Shown: piece by piece, positions 8,012-15,037 of the stretch | Layout: each line of letters begins with the position of its first letter | How positions within the stretch are numbered: the stretch's first letter is position 1 | Source of the DNA: an uncultured Oscillospiraceae bacterium | Lineage (GTDB): Bacteria; Bacillota; Clostridia; Oscillospirales; Acutalibacteraceae | DNA: 55,708 nt | Reading direction: 5' to 3' | Assembly: GCA_900542575.1 (NCBI GenBank) | Contig: UQOE01000013.1 | Location: 1 to 55,708, forward strand | Notes under the pieces: generated by a model | The model's input: only the letters and a program-made list of their open reading frames with translations | What the model was told of the DNA's origin: nothing | Databases searched by the model: none | Translations under genes and position numbers: made by a program

Positions 8012-9088
8012 TCAGGATGCAAAGCGGAAGTCTTTCTGATTGGTGAGCGTCAGCTTTCCGCGGATCCCGGGGGTGGCGTAAATGGTGCCGTCTTTGAGAA
8101 TGAAGACGCCCTCAGCGCCATAGTGTTTCAGCAGTTTCAGGGACTGCGCACTGTACCCGTAAATGAAGCAGGCAGTGGAGAGCGCATCGGACAGGGCACC
8201 ATTGGAGGTGACCACGGTTGTACTGGTGACATTGGTCTCCGCCGGATATCCGGTCTTCGGGCTCAGGATGTGGTGATAGCTTTTGCCGTCAACTGTCAGG
8301 ACTTTTTCGTAGTCGCCGGAGGTGGAGACAAAGCACGGGCCGGTACGGAACGTCATGCAGGTGTCATTGTGTGTGCGGCCGGGATCCTGGATCCCGACGT
8401 TCCAGGTTCCGTCTTTAGAGCCGGGATTTTTACCGTAGAGCAGGACGGATCCGCCCACTGCGATGGCGGCGCCTTCCGCACCGTTTTTCTTCAGGACGTC
8501 CTGGCACTTATCGGCAGCGTAGCCTTTGCCGATGCCGCCGAGGTCCAGAAATTGTCCTTTTCCGAGAGTGATATGGGTCCCGTTTACACGGATATCCTTA
8601 TAGTTGACGAAAGGAAGCGCTTTCTCAATTTCGGCCTGAGAGGGGACGCGGGCCTTCGAGGTACCGATATTCCAGAGTGTGGTCAGTTTGCCGATGGTAA
8701 TATCGTAGCAGCCGCCGCAGTTCTGGGAGACATCGAGACACTGGCGGATGACCTTTGCGGTGTCCGGCGAGACGTCGCCGCTTCCGTTTCGGTTCAGCTC
8801 CGCTATGTCGGAATCGGGGATGCGCCAGGAGATCTCCTGCTGTTCCAGGGTGTCGATGGCCTTTTTACACTGCTGGTTGAGATCGTCTGCCTTCGACTTG
8901 CTGTTACAGTATATGGTCGAGCTGATTCCTGTGCCCATGGCTGTATAGGAAATCTGGGACGGCTCCCTGGCGGCACTCTGTCGTGCGACGAGGGCCACAA
9001 TTCCGAGGATGACGGCAATGGCGGCAAGCGTCAGTACAAGGGCCATTCCTCTGCGGCTGTTCGATTTTTTGGGGGATGTTTGCTGCAT
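8012..9088 (-). CDS. apbE: FAD:protein FMN transferase (ApbE family)
   Basis: A 358-residue enzyme that attaches FMN covalently through a phosphodiester to a Thr/Ser of target flavoproteins such as Rnf/Nqr subunits, acting outside the membrane. An N-terminal membrane anchor (about residues 15-37) is seen in place of the usual lipobox. Then YTAMGTGISSTIYC, CGGCYDITIGKLTTLWNIG, DLGGIGKGYAADK, AAIAVGGSVLLYGKNPG, HHILSPKTGYPAET and SDALSTACFIYG, the usual FAD and Mg binding motifs. The start at 9088 is chosen because it begins just before the anchor; the GAGG upstream is rather distant. No target flavoprotein with the D-x-x-T/S-G-A-T type site was noticed nearby. Confidence 0.92.
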   Translation of the reverse strand: MQQTSPKKSNSRRGMALVLTLAAIAVILGIVALVARQSAAREPSQISYTAMGTGISSTIYCNSKSKADDLNQQCKKAIDTLEQQEISWRIPDSDIAELNRNGSGDVSPDTAKVIRQCLDVSQNCGGCYDITIGKLTTLWNIGTSKARVPSQAEIEKALPFVNYKDIRVNGTHITLGKGQFLDLGGIGKGYAADKCQDVLKKNGAEGAAIAVGGSVLLYGKNPGSKDGTWNVGIQDPGRTHNDTCMTFRTGPCFVSTSGDYEKVLTVDGKSYHHILSPKTGYPAETNVTSTTVVTSNGALSDALSTACFIYGYSAQSLKLLKHYGAEGVFILKDGTIYATPGIRGKLTLTNQKDFRFAS

Positions 9089-9100
9089 GTGAATCAATAC

Positions 9101-9137
9101 CTCAAAAGACAGAAGAAGCCCGGCCGATGCGGGCTTC
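9101..9137 (-). terminator. Terminator between the DUF4180 gene and apbE
   Basis: On minus GAAGCCCG-loop-CGGGCTTC is followed by TTCTGTCTTTT. It separates the symporter operon from apbE. Confidence 0.65.
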
Positions 9138-9146
9138 TCGTTTCCT

Positions 9147-9521
9147 TTAGACTTTGGAAAGCGTTTTGACGGCGTCCTCCTGGTCGGCACAGAAGAACGA
9201 TTTGTAGCGGGTGTTGGATTCCCGGATAAACTTCTGCAGCTCCATGCTGCTGTCCGTATACTTGCTGATGTCGCCGAAAATGGCAAATTTCATGCCGTTG
9301 TTCTCGAATTTCTTCAGCATGTTCTCCGGGAATTTGTCCTTCAGCAGGAAGAACTCCTCGGCGACGGCCTCTGCATTGATGCAGAAGTAATGGGTGCGCC
9401 CCTGGTTTTTGATGACGTTCATCAAGTTGACAGCGCTCTCCATGTCCTTAAGGACAACCGAGTCGCTGGTGACGACGGCGACGTCTCTCCCGTTGGCAGG
9501 GACGATATCAATCATTGTCAT
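9147..9521 (-). CDS. DUF4180-family small protein
   Basis: A 124-residue cytoplasmic protein without signal or membrane segment. It matches the conserved plan of DUF4180: VVTSDSVVLKDMESAVNLMN, a central EEFFLLKDKFPENMLKKF, then KFAIFGDISKYT and a C-terminal FIRESN...FFCADQEDAVKTL. The function of the family is unknown. It overlaps the end of the upstream membrane protein gene by 14 bases and has AGGAG before the ATG, so it is the last gene of the symporter operon. Confidence 0.75.
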   Translation of the reverse strand: MTMIDIVPANGRDVAVVTSDSVVLKDMESAVNLMNVIKNQGRTHYFCINAEAVAEEFFLLKDKFPENMLKKFENNGMKFAIFGDISKYTDSSMELQKFIRESNTRYKSFFCADQEDAVKTLSKV

Positions 9522-10098
9522 TGGATGACAGCTCCTTTTTCTCAGTGTTCTTTGCCCGCAGCTTATTGGCGGCGACCGCCTGTGTGAGCAGGGTATCCAG
9601 TTCCGTGAGGGATTCAGCGGAGAATCCGTCCTCCCGGAAAATATAACAGATGTGGTCCGGGGCGTCCAGAGAGAGAAGGCCTTTTTTGCGGTGATATCCG
9701 CGCAGCTCCGAATAGAGCACGGATTTTACTGTGAGGTCGCCGATGTGCAGGACAAGGCGGTCTTCCAAAAAGGATGTGGCCTGTTCGCCCAGTTTTTCCG
9801 TATTCGCCTGATACTGGTCATAGTACTTTTTTCCGGCGGCTTTCGGGTAGCCGTAGCGCCAGTAGAGGATGAGGGCGAGGCAGAGCAGAACCAGGGCGAG
9901 CTCCGTGATGAGACGGGCGCTGCTTCCGTAGTGGTGTGCTATGCCGACCGCTGCCAGCACAATGCTGGCCAAGACGATGGCAGCCTCCAGGATGAGGCAG
10001 ACCAAAGTCAGCACGTTGGTGCGCTGGAAGATCCAGCGGGAGAAGTCCTCTTTCTCAAAGGGCTTGTCGTATTCGGCAATGAGTTTGTCTGAGTTCAT
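9508..10098 (-). CDS. Membrane protein with YcxB-like domain
   Basis: A 196-residue protein with two transmembrane helices (about residues 33-57 and 68-85) followed by a cytoplasmic domain. That domain (FLEDRLVLHIGDLTVKSVLYSELRGYHRKKGLLSL...ICYIFREDGFS) matches the YcxB-like C-terminal pattern, a small PH-like fold of unknown role. The start at 10098 has AAGAAGG upstream. It begins 13 bases after the symporter stop. The organisation helix-helix-beta domain is normal for the family. No function can be assigned beyond membrane location. Confidence 0.75.
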   Translation of the reverse strand: MNSDKLIAEYDKPFEKEDFSRWIFQRTNVLTLVCLILEAAIVLASIVLAAVGIAHHYGSSARLITELALVLLCLALILYWRYGYPKAAGKKYYDQYQANTEKLGEQATSFLEDRLVLHIGDLTVKSVLYSELRGYHRKKGLLSLDAPDHICYIFREDGFSAESLTELDTLLTQAVAANKLRAKNTEKKELSSNDND

Positions 10099-10111
10099 GG
10101 AAGTACCTTCT

Positions 10112-11506
10112 TTATGCAAAATAGGAGATCATTCCGGTCACAAAGATGACGAGGATGAACAGCGGAAGAATATAGCGGAAATAGGTGAGGAACCAGCGGG
10201 GGAACTTTGCACCCTTGCCTTTGTTGACCTCTGCAAAATAGTTTTCCGGGCCCCATCCGATTTTGGAACAGCAGAACAGCACAAATACCAGCGAGCCGAG
10301 CGGCAGCAGGATGTTGCTGACCAGGAAGTCCTCAAACCCGAGCACGTTGCCCATGGGGGTGTTGGAGAAGGCGCCTGCCCAGAGGTTGAAGCCCAGGGCG
10401 CAGGGGAGGCAGAGGGCATACAGCAGGATGCCGTTGAAGACAGCGGCTTTGCCGCGGCTGATGTGGAATGTGTCCATAGAGGTTGCCAGGATGTTCTCAA
10501 AGACGGCGATGACCGTGGAAAAGCTGGCAAAAGTCATGAAGACGAAGAACAGGATTCCCCAGACGCGTCCGCCCGCCATATGGGTAAAGACGTTCGGCAG
10601 GGTGACAAAGATTAGGGACGGGCCGGCGTCCGGCTGTACGCCGAACGAGAAGCAGGCAGGGAAAATGATGAGGCCGGCCAGCAGAGCGACAAAGGTGTCC
10701 AGACCGGCGACGCGGAGCGCCTCCCCGGGGATGGACTTTTTGTCGGACATGTAGCTGCCGAAAATTTCCATGGATGCAATGCCGAGACTCAGTGTGAAGA
10801 AAGACTGGTTCATGGCGGCTGTAATGACATTCCAGATGCCGGCCTGAGCTGCGCGGTGGAAGTCCGGTTTCAGGTAAAAGGCGACGCCTTTGCCGGCGCC
10901 GGAGAGGAAACAGCTATGAATGGCCAGAACGGTGATGAGTACGAAGAGCAGGGACATCATGACTTTGGAGACGCGCTCCAGGCCTTTCTGTACGCCGAAG
11001 CTGCAGCAGACCAGTCCAAGGACGACGATGATGGACATCCAGACGACGCTCTGGCCGGGACTGGCGGTCATGGCGTCGTAGGTCCCCTGGATCTGGTCCT
11101 GCGTCATGCCGCGGAGGAAGTCGCCCTTCAGAAATTTAATGCAGTAGGCGAGCATCCAGCCCGATACCGTGGTGTAGTACATCATCAGCAGGTAGTTGCC
11201 TGCGGCGCAGAAATAGCCGTGGATGTGCCATTTTGAACCGGGCTTTTCCAGTTTACGGTAGGCATTGATGGCGCTCTGCTTGCTGGCGCGGCCGACAGCC
11301 AGCTCCATCGTAAAGCACGGGACGCCCATGATGATGAGGAAGATGAGATAGAACAGGACGAACACACCGCCGCCGTTCTGTCCCGTGACAAACGGGAAGC
11401 GCCATACGTTGCCGATTCCGACGGCACAGCCGGCGCTGACCAGCAGAAAGCCGAGCCGGGAGGAGAAGCTCTCGCGGTCGACAGCTACTGTGGGATCATT
11501 AGCCAT
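10112..11506 (-). CDS. Sodium-dependent transporter, neurotransmitter:sodium symporter (SLC6/LeuT) family
   Basis: A 464-residue integral membrane protein with about 11-12 helices. Family signature at the start: FSSRLGFLLVSAGCAVGIGNVWRFPF, the unwound first helix that binds sodium and substrate. Also GVPCFTMELAVGRASK, the YYTTVSGWMLAY helix 3, MNQSFFTLSLGIASMEIFGSYM (helix 6, central binding site), and a FMTFASFSTVIAVFENILA segment. Substrate is probably an amino acid; members transport Leu, Trp, Tyr or Ala with sodium. The ATG at 11506 has AAAGGAG. It is the first gene of a three-gene operon ending at 9147. Confidence 0.92.
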   Translation of the reverse strand: MANDPTVAVDRESFSSRLGFLLVSAGCAVGIGNVWRFPFVTGQNGGGVFVLFYLIFLIIMGVPCFTMELAVGRASKQSAINAYRKLEKPGSKWHIHGYFCAAGNYLLMMYYTTVSGWMLAYCIKFLKGDFLRGMTQDQIQGTYDAMTASPGQSVVWMSIIVVLGLVCCSFGVQKGLERVSKVMMSLLFVLITVLAIHSCFLSGAGKGVAFYLKPDFHRAAQAGIWNVITAAMNQSFFTLSLGIASMEIFGSYMSDKKSIPGEALRVAGLDTFVALLAGLIIFPACFSFGVQPDAGPSLIFVTLPNVFTHMAGGRVWGILFFVFMTFASFSTVIAVFENILATSMDTFHISRGKAAVFNGILLYALCLPCALGFNLWAGAFSNTPMGNVLGFEDFLVSNILLPLGSLVFVLFCCSKIGWGPENYFAEVNKGKGAKFPRWFLTYFRYILPLFILVIFVTGMISYFA

Positions 11507-11542
11507 AAAAATTCTCCTTTTTCTTTTCCAAATAACTTTCTT

Positions 11543-11571
11543 ATTATAACAAGTCTTGTCTGGAAGCAAAA
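11543..11571 (-). promoter_or_regulatory. Promoter with palindrome upstream of the symporter operon
   Basis: On minus a perfect TATAAT (11543-11548) has only a weak -35 (TTTTGC) at 17 bases. The spacer contains an 11-base palindrome ACAAG-a-CTTGT directly next to the -10 box, a possible operator. The leader to the ATG is about 30 bases. Confidence 0.5.
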
Positions 11572-11651
11572 GGGAAAAGCAGTCAATTTGGGCGGGGATA
11601 GGGCTGCACGATCGGAAACCGGAGGTCCCGTACAGCGAATGAGCGGTGCAC

Positions 11652-11680
11652 TTGACAGAAGCGAAAACTCTTTTTAAAAT
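11652..11680 (+). promoter_or_regulatory. Consensus sigma-70 promoter of the thiS operon
   Basis: TTGACA (11652-11657), exactly 17 bases, TAAAAT (11675-11680). Transcription would begin near 11687, just ahead of the riboswitch hairpin. Confidence 0.8.
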
Positions 11681-11689
11681 AGATTCCAG

Positions 11690-11759
11690 ATTGCAGGAAG
11701 ACTGCGAGAAGGGGTACACCACCTTGGGTGTAGGTCCTTCCCGCAGTCTTTTCTTTTTT
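11690..11759 (+). promoter_or_regulatory. HMP-PP (thiS motif) riboswitch, aptamer embedded in a terminator hairpin
   Basis: A single large hairpin is built of AAGACTGCG/CGCAGTCTT (11698-11750), an inner GAAGG/CCTTC helix and a tip with TACACC-accttg-GGTGTA. It is followed at once by TTCTTTTTT and then the thiS ribosome binding site. The hairpin is therefore both terminator and receptor, as in the known riboswitch class that senses the thiamine precursor HMP pyrophosphate and sits upstream of thiS. The canonical TPP aptamer word CTGAGA is absent. Assignment is from architecture, position and recall of the class; a covariance model run would settle it. Expected logic: HMP-PP excess opens thiazole synthesis by blocking the terminator. 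Confidence 0.75.
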
Positions 11760-11773
11760 AAGGAGGAAAGAGT

Positions 11774-11974
11774 TTGGCAACCATCAACGGAAACGCGGTT
11801 CCGGAGGCCGACGGCATGACCGTTGCGGCTTATCTGGAACAGGAACAGATCCATTCGGGGTCTGTCGCCGTGGAGCGGAACCAGGAGATTGTCCCCAAAT
11901 CGGACTACTCAACAACGGTGCTCCAGGCGGAGGACACGGTGGAAATTGTAACTTTTATGGGCGGAGGATGCTGA
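11774..11974 (+). CDS. thiS: Sulfur carrier protein ThiS
   Basis: A 66-residue ubiquitin-fold protein that carries sulfur as a C-terminal thiocarboxylate for thiazole synthesis. Seen: the beta-grasp opening MATINGNAVPEADGMTVAAYL, VERNQEIVPKSDY and the end VEIVTFMGGGC. The start is TTG at 11774 with AAGGAGG 7 bases upstream. The chain ends Gly-Gly-Gly-Cys instead of the usual free Gly-Gly, so a trimming step or tolerance of the extra residue is needed. No thiF adenylyltransferase is in this operon. Confidence 0.92.
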   Translation: MATINGNAVPEADGMTVAAYLEQEQIHSGSVAVERNQEIVPKSDYSTTVLQAEDTVEIVTFMGGGC

Positions 11975-11976
11975 CT

Positions 11977-12744
11977 ATGAGCGATAAACTGATTCTCGGG
12001 GGCAAGGAATTTGACTCCCGTTTTATTCTGGGATCCGGCAAATATTCTGTGGACCTGATCAAGGCCGCAGTGGAAAACGGCGGCGCGCAGATCGTGACGC
12101 TGGCCGTACGCCGGACCAACACCAAAAAGCACGAGAATATCTTGGACTACATTCCGGACAGCGTAACGCTGCTCCCGAACACCTCCGGCGCCCGCAACGC
12201 CGAGGAGGCGGTCCGCATTGCGAAGCTCGCCCGCGAGCTCGGCTGCGGCAGCTTCGTCAAGATTGAGATTATGCAGGACAGCAAATATCTGCTGCCGGAC
12301 AACCAGGAGACCATCAAGGCCACCGAAATGCTGGCCAAAGACGGCTTCGTGGTTCTGCCCTATATGTACCCGGACCTCTACGCCGCCCGCGACCTCGTCA
12401 ACGCCGGTGCCGCTGCGGTTATGCCGCTGGCAAGCCCCATCGGCTCCAACAAGGGCCTGGCCACGAAGGAGTTCATCCAGATCCTGATCGATGAGATCGA
12501 TCTGCCGATTATCGTCGACGCCGGCATCGGCCGCCCGTCTCAGGCATGTGCGGCCATGGAAATGGGCGCCGCCGCTGTAATGGCGAACACCGCTGTCGCC
12601 ACAGCGGGCGATGTCCCGGTCATGGCAGGCGCCTTTAAGAACGCCATTGAGGCCGGCCGCGCCGCCTATCTCGCCGGCCTGGGCCGCGTGCTCGAGCGCG
12701 GCGCCGCCGCATCGGATCCGCTGACCGGATTCTTAAGAGACTGA
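11977..12744 (+). CDS. thiG: Thiazole synthase
   Basis: TIM-barrel enzyme of 255 residues that joins 1-deoxy-D-xylulose 5-phosphate, dehydroglycine and ThiS-borne sulfur into the thiazole phosphate. Motifs: FDSRFILGSGKYS, the TLAVRR strand, NTSGARNAEEAVRIAKLARE, VKIEIMQDSKYLLPD, MPLASPIGSNKGL, IVDAGIGRPSQA and MANTAVATAGD. The start at 11977 is preferred over an in-frame ATG nine bases earlier, since the earlier one touches GGAGG while 11977 is 9 bases from it. It begins 2 bases after the thiS stop and forms the thiS-G-H-E unit. Confidence 0.95.
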   Translation: MSDKLILGGKEFDSRFILGSGKYSVDLIKAAVENGGAQIVTLAVRRTNTKKHENILDYIPDSVTLLPNTSGARNAEEAVRIAKLARELGCGSFVKIEIMQDSKYLLPDNQETIKATEMLAKDGFVVLPYMYPDLYAARDLVNAGAAAVMPLASPIGSNKGLATKEFIQILIDEIDLPIIVDAGIGRPSQACAAMEMGAAAVMANTAVATAGDVPVMAGAFKNAIEAGRAAYLAGLGRVLERGAAASDPLTGFLRD

Positions 12745-12757
12745 GGAGGCATCTGAT

Positions 12758-14014
12758 ATGGCTGAAAATCATTTCTTTGTCGATTCCGACAAGCTTTCGG
12801 AAAAAGCACTGGCGAAAAAGCACCGGATCGAGCGCGATCCTTCTTCCCGCACAGACCCGATGAAGTACATGGACGGCATGCAGGAGATTCCCCATGACAT
12901 CATGGACCGGGTTCTCGCGGAAGTCGAGAAATATGATTACACCAAATACACGGCCAAAGATGTCCGCCGCGCCCTGGAGGACGAGGTCTGCTCCGTGGAA
13001 GACTTTAAGGCCCTGCTGTCTCCGGCGGCCGAGCCCTTCCTCGAGAAAATGGCTGCCCGGGCAAAGATGGAGACCAGCAAGCACTTCGGCAACACGGTTT
13101 ATCTGTTTACACCGCTGTACATCGCCAACTACTGTGAGAACTACTGTATTTACTGCGGCTTCAACGTCTACAACGATATCGACCGCAAGCAGCTGGAGGG
13201 TGAGGAGCTGGAGCACGAGATGAAAGTCATCGCCGACTCCGGCATGGAGGAGATCCTGATCCTCACCGGTGAGAGCAAAACCCGCAGCGATGTCCATTAC
13301 ATCGGCGAGGCCTGCAAGCTGGCATCGAAATATTTCCGAAACGTCGGCCTGGAAGTCTATCCGGTCAACGTGGATGAGTATAAATACCTCCACGAGTGCG
13401 GCGCGGACTACGTCACGGTGTTCCAGGAGACCTACGATCCTGTAAAGTATGAGACCTTGCATCTCATGGGCCACAAGCGGGTCTTCCCATACCGCTTCGA
13501 GGCCCAGGAAAGGGCCATCCTTGGCGGAATGCGGGGCGTCGGCTTCTCCGCTCTGCTCGGCCTGTCCGACTACCACAAAGACGCCTTGGCGACAGCGCTT
13601 CACCTTTACTACCTGCAGCGCAAATATCCCTGGGTTGAGTACTCGCTCTCCTGCCCGCGGCTGCGCCCCATCATTAACAATGAGGCCATCAATCCGCTGG
13701 ATGTCCATGAAAAGCAGCTCTGCCAGATCCTGTGCGCCTACCGTATCTTCCTGCCGTATGTTGGAATCACGGTTTCCTCCCGCGAGTCGAAACAGTTCCG
13801 CAACGGCATTGCCAAAATCTGCGCCACGAAGATCTCCGCCGGCGTCTCCACCGGCATCGGCGACCATGAGAGCAAGTACACCGGCAAGAAAGAGGAGGAC
13901 ACCGGCGACGAACAGTTTGAGATCGCCGATACCCGTTCCATTAAGCAGATGTACGGCGACATGGGCGGCGAGGGACTGCAGCCGGTCCTGAACGACTATG
14001 TTTACGTGGGATAA
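12758..14014 (+). CDS. thiH: 2-iminoacetate synthase (radical SAM ThiH)
   Basis: A 418-residue radical SAM enzyme that cleaves tyrosine to dehydroglycine and p-cresol, giving the glycine imine used by ThiG. The radical SAM cluster is CENYCIYCGF (Cys126, Cys130, Cys133), after the typical YLFTPLYIANYC. Also EILILTGESKTRSDVHYI, EVYPVNVDEY, VTVFQETYDPVKYETLH, and the C-terminal SAGVSTGIGDHE of this family. Full length. The oxygen-sensitive ThiH rather than glycine oxidase ThiO fits an anaerobe. AGGAGG precedes the ATG. Confidence 0.95.
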   Translation: MAENHFFVDSDKLSEKALAKKHRIERDPSSRTDPMKYMDGMQEIPHDIMDRVLAEVEKYDYTKYTAKDVRRALEDEVCSVEDFKALLSPAAEPFLEKMAARAKMETSKHFGNTVYLFTPLYIANYCENYCIYCGFNVYNDIDRKQLEGEELEHEMKVIADSGMEEILILTGESKTRSDVHYIGEACKLASKYFRNVGLEVYPVNVDEYKYLHECGADYVTVFQETYDPVKYETLHLMGHKRVFPYRFEAQERAILGGMRGVGFSALLGLSDYHKDALATALHLYYLQRKYPWVEYSLSCPRLRPIINNEAINPLDVHEKQLCQILCAYRIFLPYVGITVSSRESKQFRNGIAKICATKISAGVSTGIGDHESKYTGKKEEDTGDEQFEIADTRSIKQMYGDMGGEGLQPVLNDYVYVG

Positions 14015-14564
14015 AACGGTCTGCATCACCGCAAGGAGGCTCTGCACGCGTCCGTTTCCGAAACAGATCGCGCGGGTCGCCGCGCTGCACCCCCGGGCCG
14101 TGATTCTCCGGGAGAAAGATCTCGACGAGGCGGCTTATGCGGAGCTTCTGCGGCAGACTGCCCCGATCTGTGCGGCGGAAGGGGTTCCCCTGATTGCCCA
14201 TACTTATGCGGATGCGGCTCTGTCCTGCGGGATCCGGCGGCTCCATCTTCCCATGGAGGCATTCCTCCGGATGTCCCCCTCTGCGCGATCCAGATTTGAT
14301 TTCATCGGCGCCTCCGCCCACAGCGTCTCCGACGCCTGTGCGGCCGAAGCGGCCGGCGCCTCCTACGTGACGGCCAGCCACATCTTCCCGACGGACTGCA
14401 AACCCGGCCTTCCGCCCCGCGGACTGCCGTTCCTGCAGGAAGTGGTCCAATCGGTCTCTATCCCGGTCGTCGCCCTGGGCGGCATTGACGAGACCAATAC
14501 CGAATCCTGCCTCGCGGCCGGCGCAGATGCCGTTGCCATGATGTCACGGTTTATGAAAATATAA
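13998..14564 (+). CDS. Thiamine-phosphate synthase / TenI-family protein
   Basis: A 188-residue TIM-barrel protein of the ThiE/TenI family. ThiE couples HMP-PP and thiazole phosphate; TenI aromatises the thiazole. Seen: LREKDL, a HLPMEAF strand, FIGASAHSVSDACAAEAAGASYVTASHIFPTDCKPGLPPRG and VVALGGIDETN. The GASAHS (versus GxSTH of classic ThiE) and the FPTDCKPGLPPRG segment lean to the TenI side, and the chain is short (ThiE is usually 205-220). It overlaps thiH by 17 bases and closes the operon before a strong terminator. Either activity is possible. thiC, thiD and thiF are not in the window. Confidence 0.8.
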   Translation: MFTWDKTVCITARRLCTRPFPKQIARVAALHPRAVILREKDLDEAAYAELLRQTAPICAAEGVPLIAHTYADAALSCGIRRLHLPMEAFLRMSPSARSRFDFIGASAHSVSDACAAEAAGASYVTASHIFPTDCKPGLPPRGLPFLQEVVQSVSIPVVALGGIDETNTESCLAAGADAVAMMSRFMKI

Positions 14565-14577
14565 AATTAGTATTGTG

Positions 14578-14611
14578 AAAGAGCGCTCCGCTTCCGCGGG
14601 GCGCTCTTTTT
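14578..14611 (+). terminator. Terminator of the thiamine operon
   Basis: GAGCGCtCCGC-ttcc-GCGGgGCGCTC hairpin followed by five T. Confidence 0.88.
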
Positions 14612-14641
14612 GGACCAGTATCTTCAAAAGACGGAGAAATG

Positions 14642-14899
14642 TGGACGGAAATCCCCGTTGAGCGGATTCCGTCCAATGGAGGGCTGATTTTTGGACGGAA
14701 GTGGCAGCAGCGGAGATCTAGTCCAATTTTATGCTACACTATATTTTAATATGTCCGGTATATAGCCGCTTTGGAGTGAAACAGCCCGTTTTACTTGATT
14801 ACGATCAAGCTAAATTGGACGGAACTTCCCGAGAACCAACTTCCGTCCAGCTTTTCGACCTCTGGTGGACCGAAAATCCTCCTGGAGAGATTCCGTCCA
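14642..14899. repeat. Array of TGGACGGAA / TTCCGTCCA repeats in a gene-free region
   Basis: The gap 14612-15037 contains no gene I can support. It holds six exact copies of one 9-mer: direct orientation at 14642, 14692 and 14816, inverted at 14667, 14841 and 14891, plus one single-mismatch copy (TGGACCGAA) at 14866. Two pairs form inverted repeats with similar 16-base loops (14642/14667 and 14816/14841), so both DNA-binding dimers and RNA hairpins are possible. Between the pairs is an AT-rich stretch with a further inverted repeat, CTTGAT-tacg-ATCAAG. The array lies upstream of the secreted glucosidase gene. Confidence 0.75.
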
Positions 14900-14959
14900 C
14901 CTGTCAGGCCGCTCCATGTTTGATTTTGTCTGTTTTCGCCCTACAACCAATCCGGCCGG

Positions 14960-14987
14960 TTTCAAAAAGAAAAGAATGTGCTAGGAT
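14960..14987 (+). promoter_or_regulatory. Candidate promoter of the secreted GH13 glucosidase
   Basis: TTTCAA (14960), 16 bases, TAGGAT (14982), with TG one base upstream of the -10 box (extended -10). It leaves a leader of about 45 bases to the ATG at 15038, which has ATGGAGG. The TGGACGGAA array ends 60 bases upstream. Confidence 0.45.
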
Positions 14988-15037
14988 GGAAGTGGAAACA
15001 ATCTCACCAAAAAAATAATAGAATGGAGGCATAATTT

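Noticed and set aside
11690..11759. TPP riboswitch upstream of thiS
   Set aside because: The conserved CTGAGA and other TPP aptamer words are absent. The compact terminator-embedded hairpin fits the HMP-PP class better.
14731..15018. A 95-codon open frame in the repeat array region
   Set aside because: No ribosome binding site and no protein-like composition. It crosses the TGGACGGAA repeats and the candidate promoter of the next gene.
14998..15037. Coding sequence reaching into the GH13 gene from upstream
   Set aside because: The signal peptide and GGAGG site define the ATG at 15038. Upstream frames are not protein-like.
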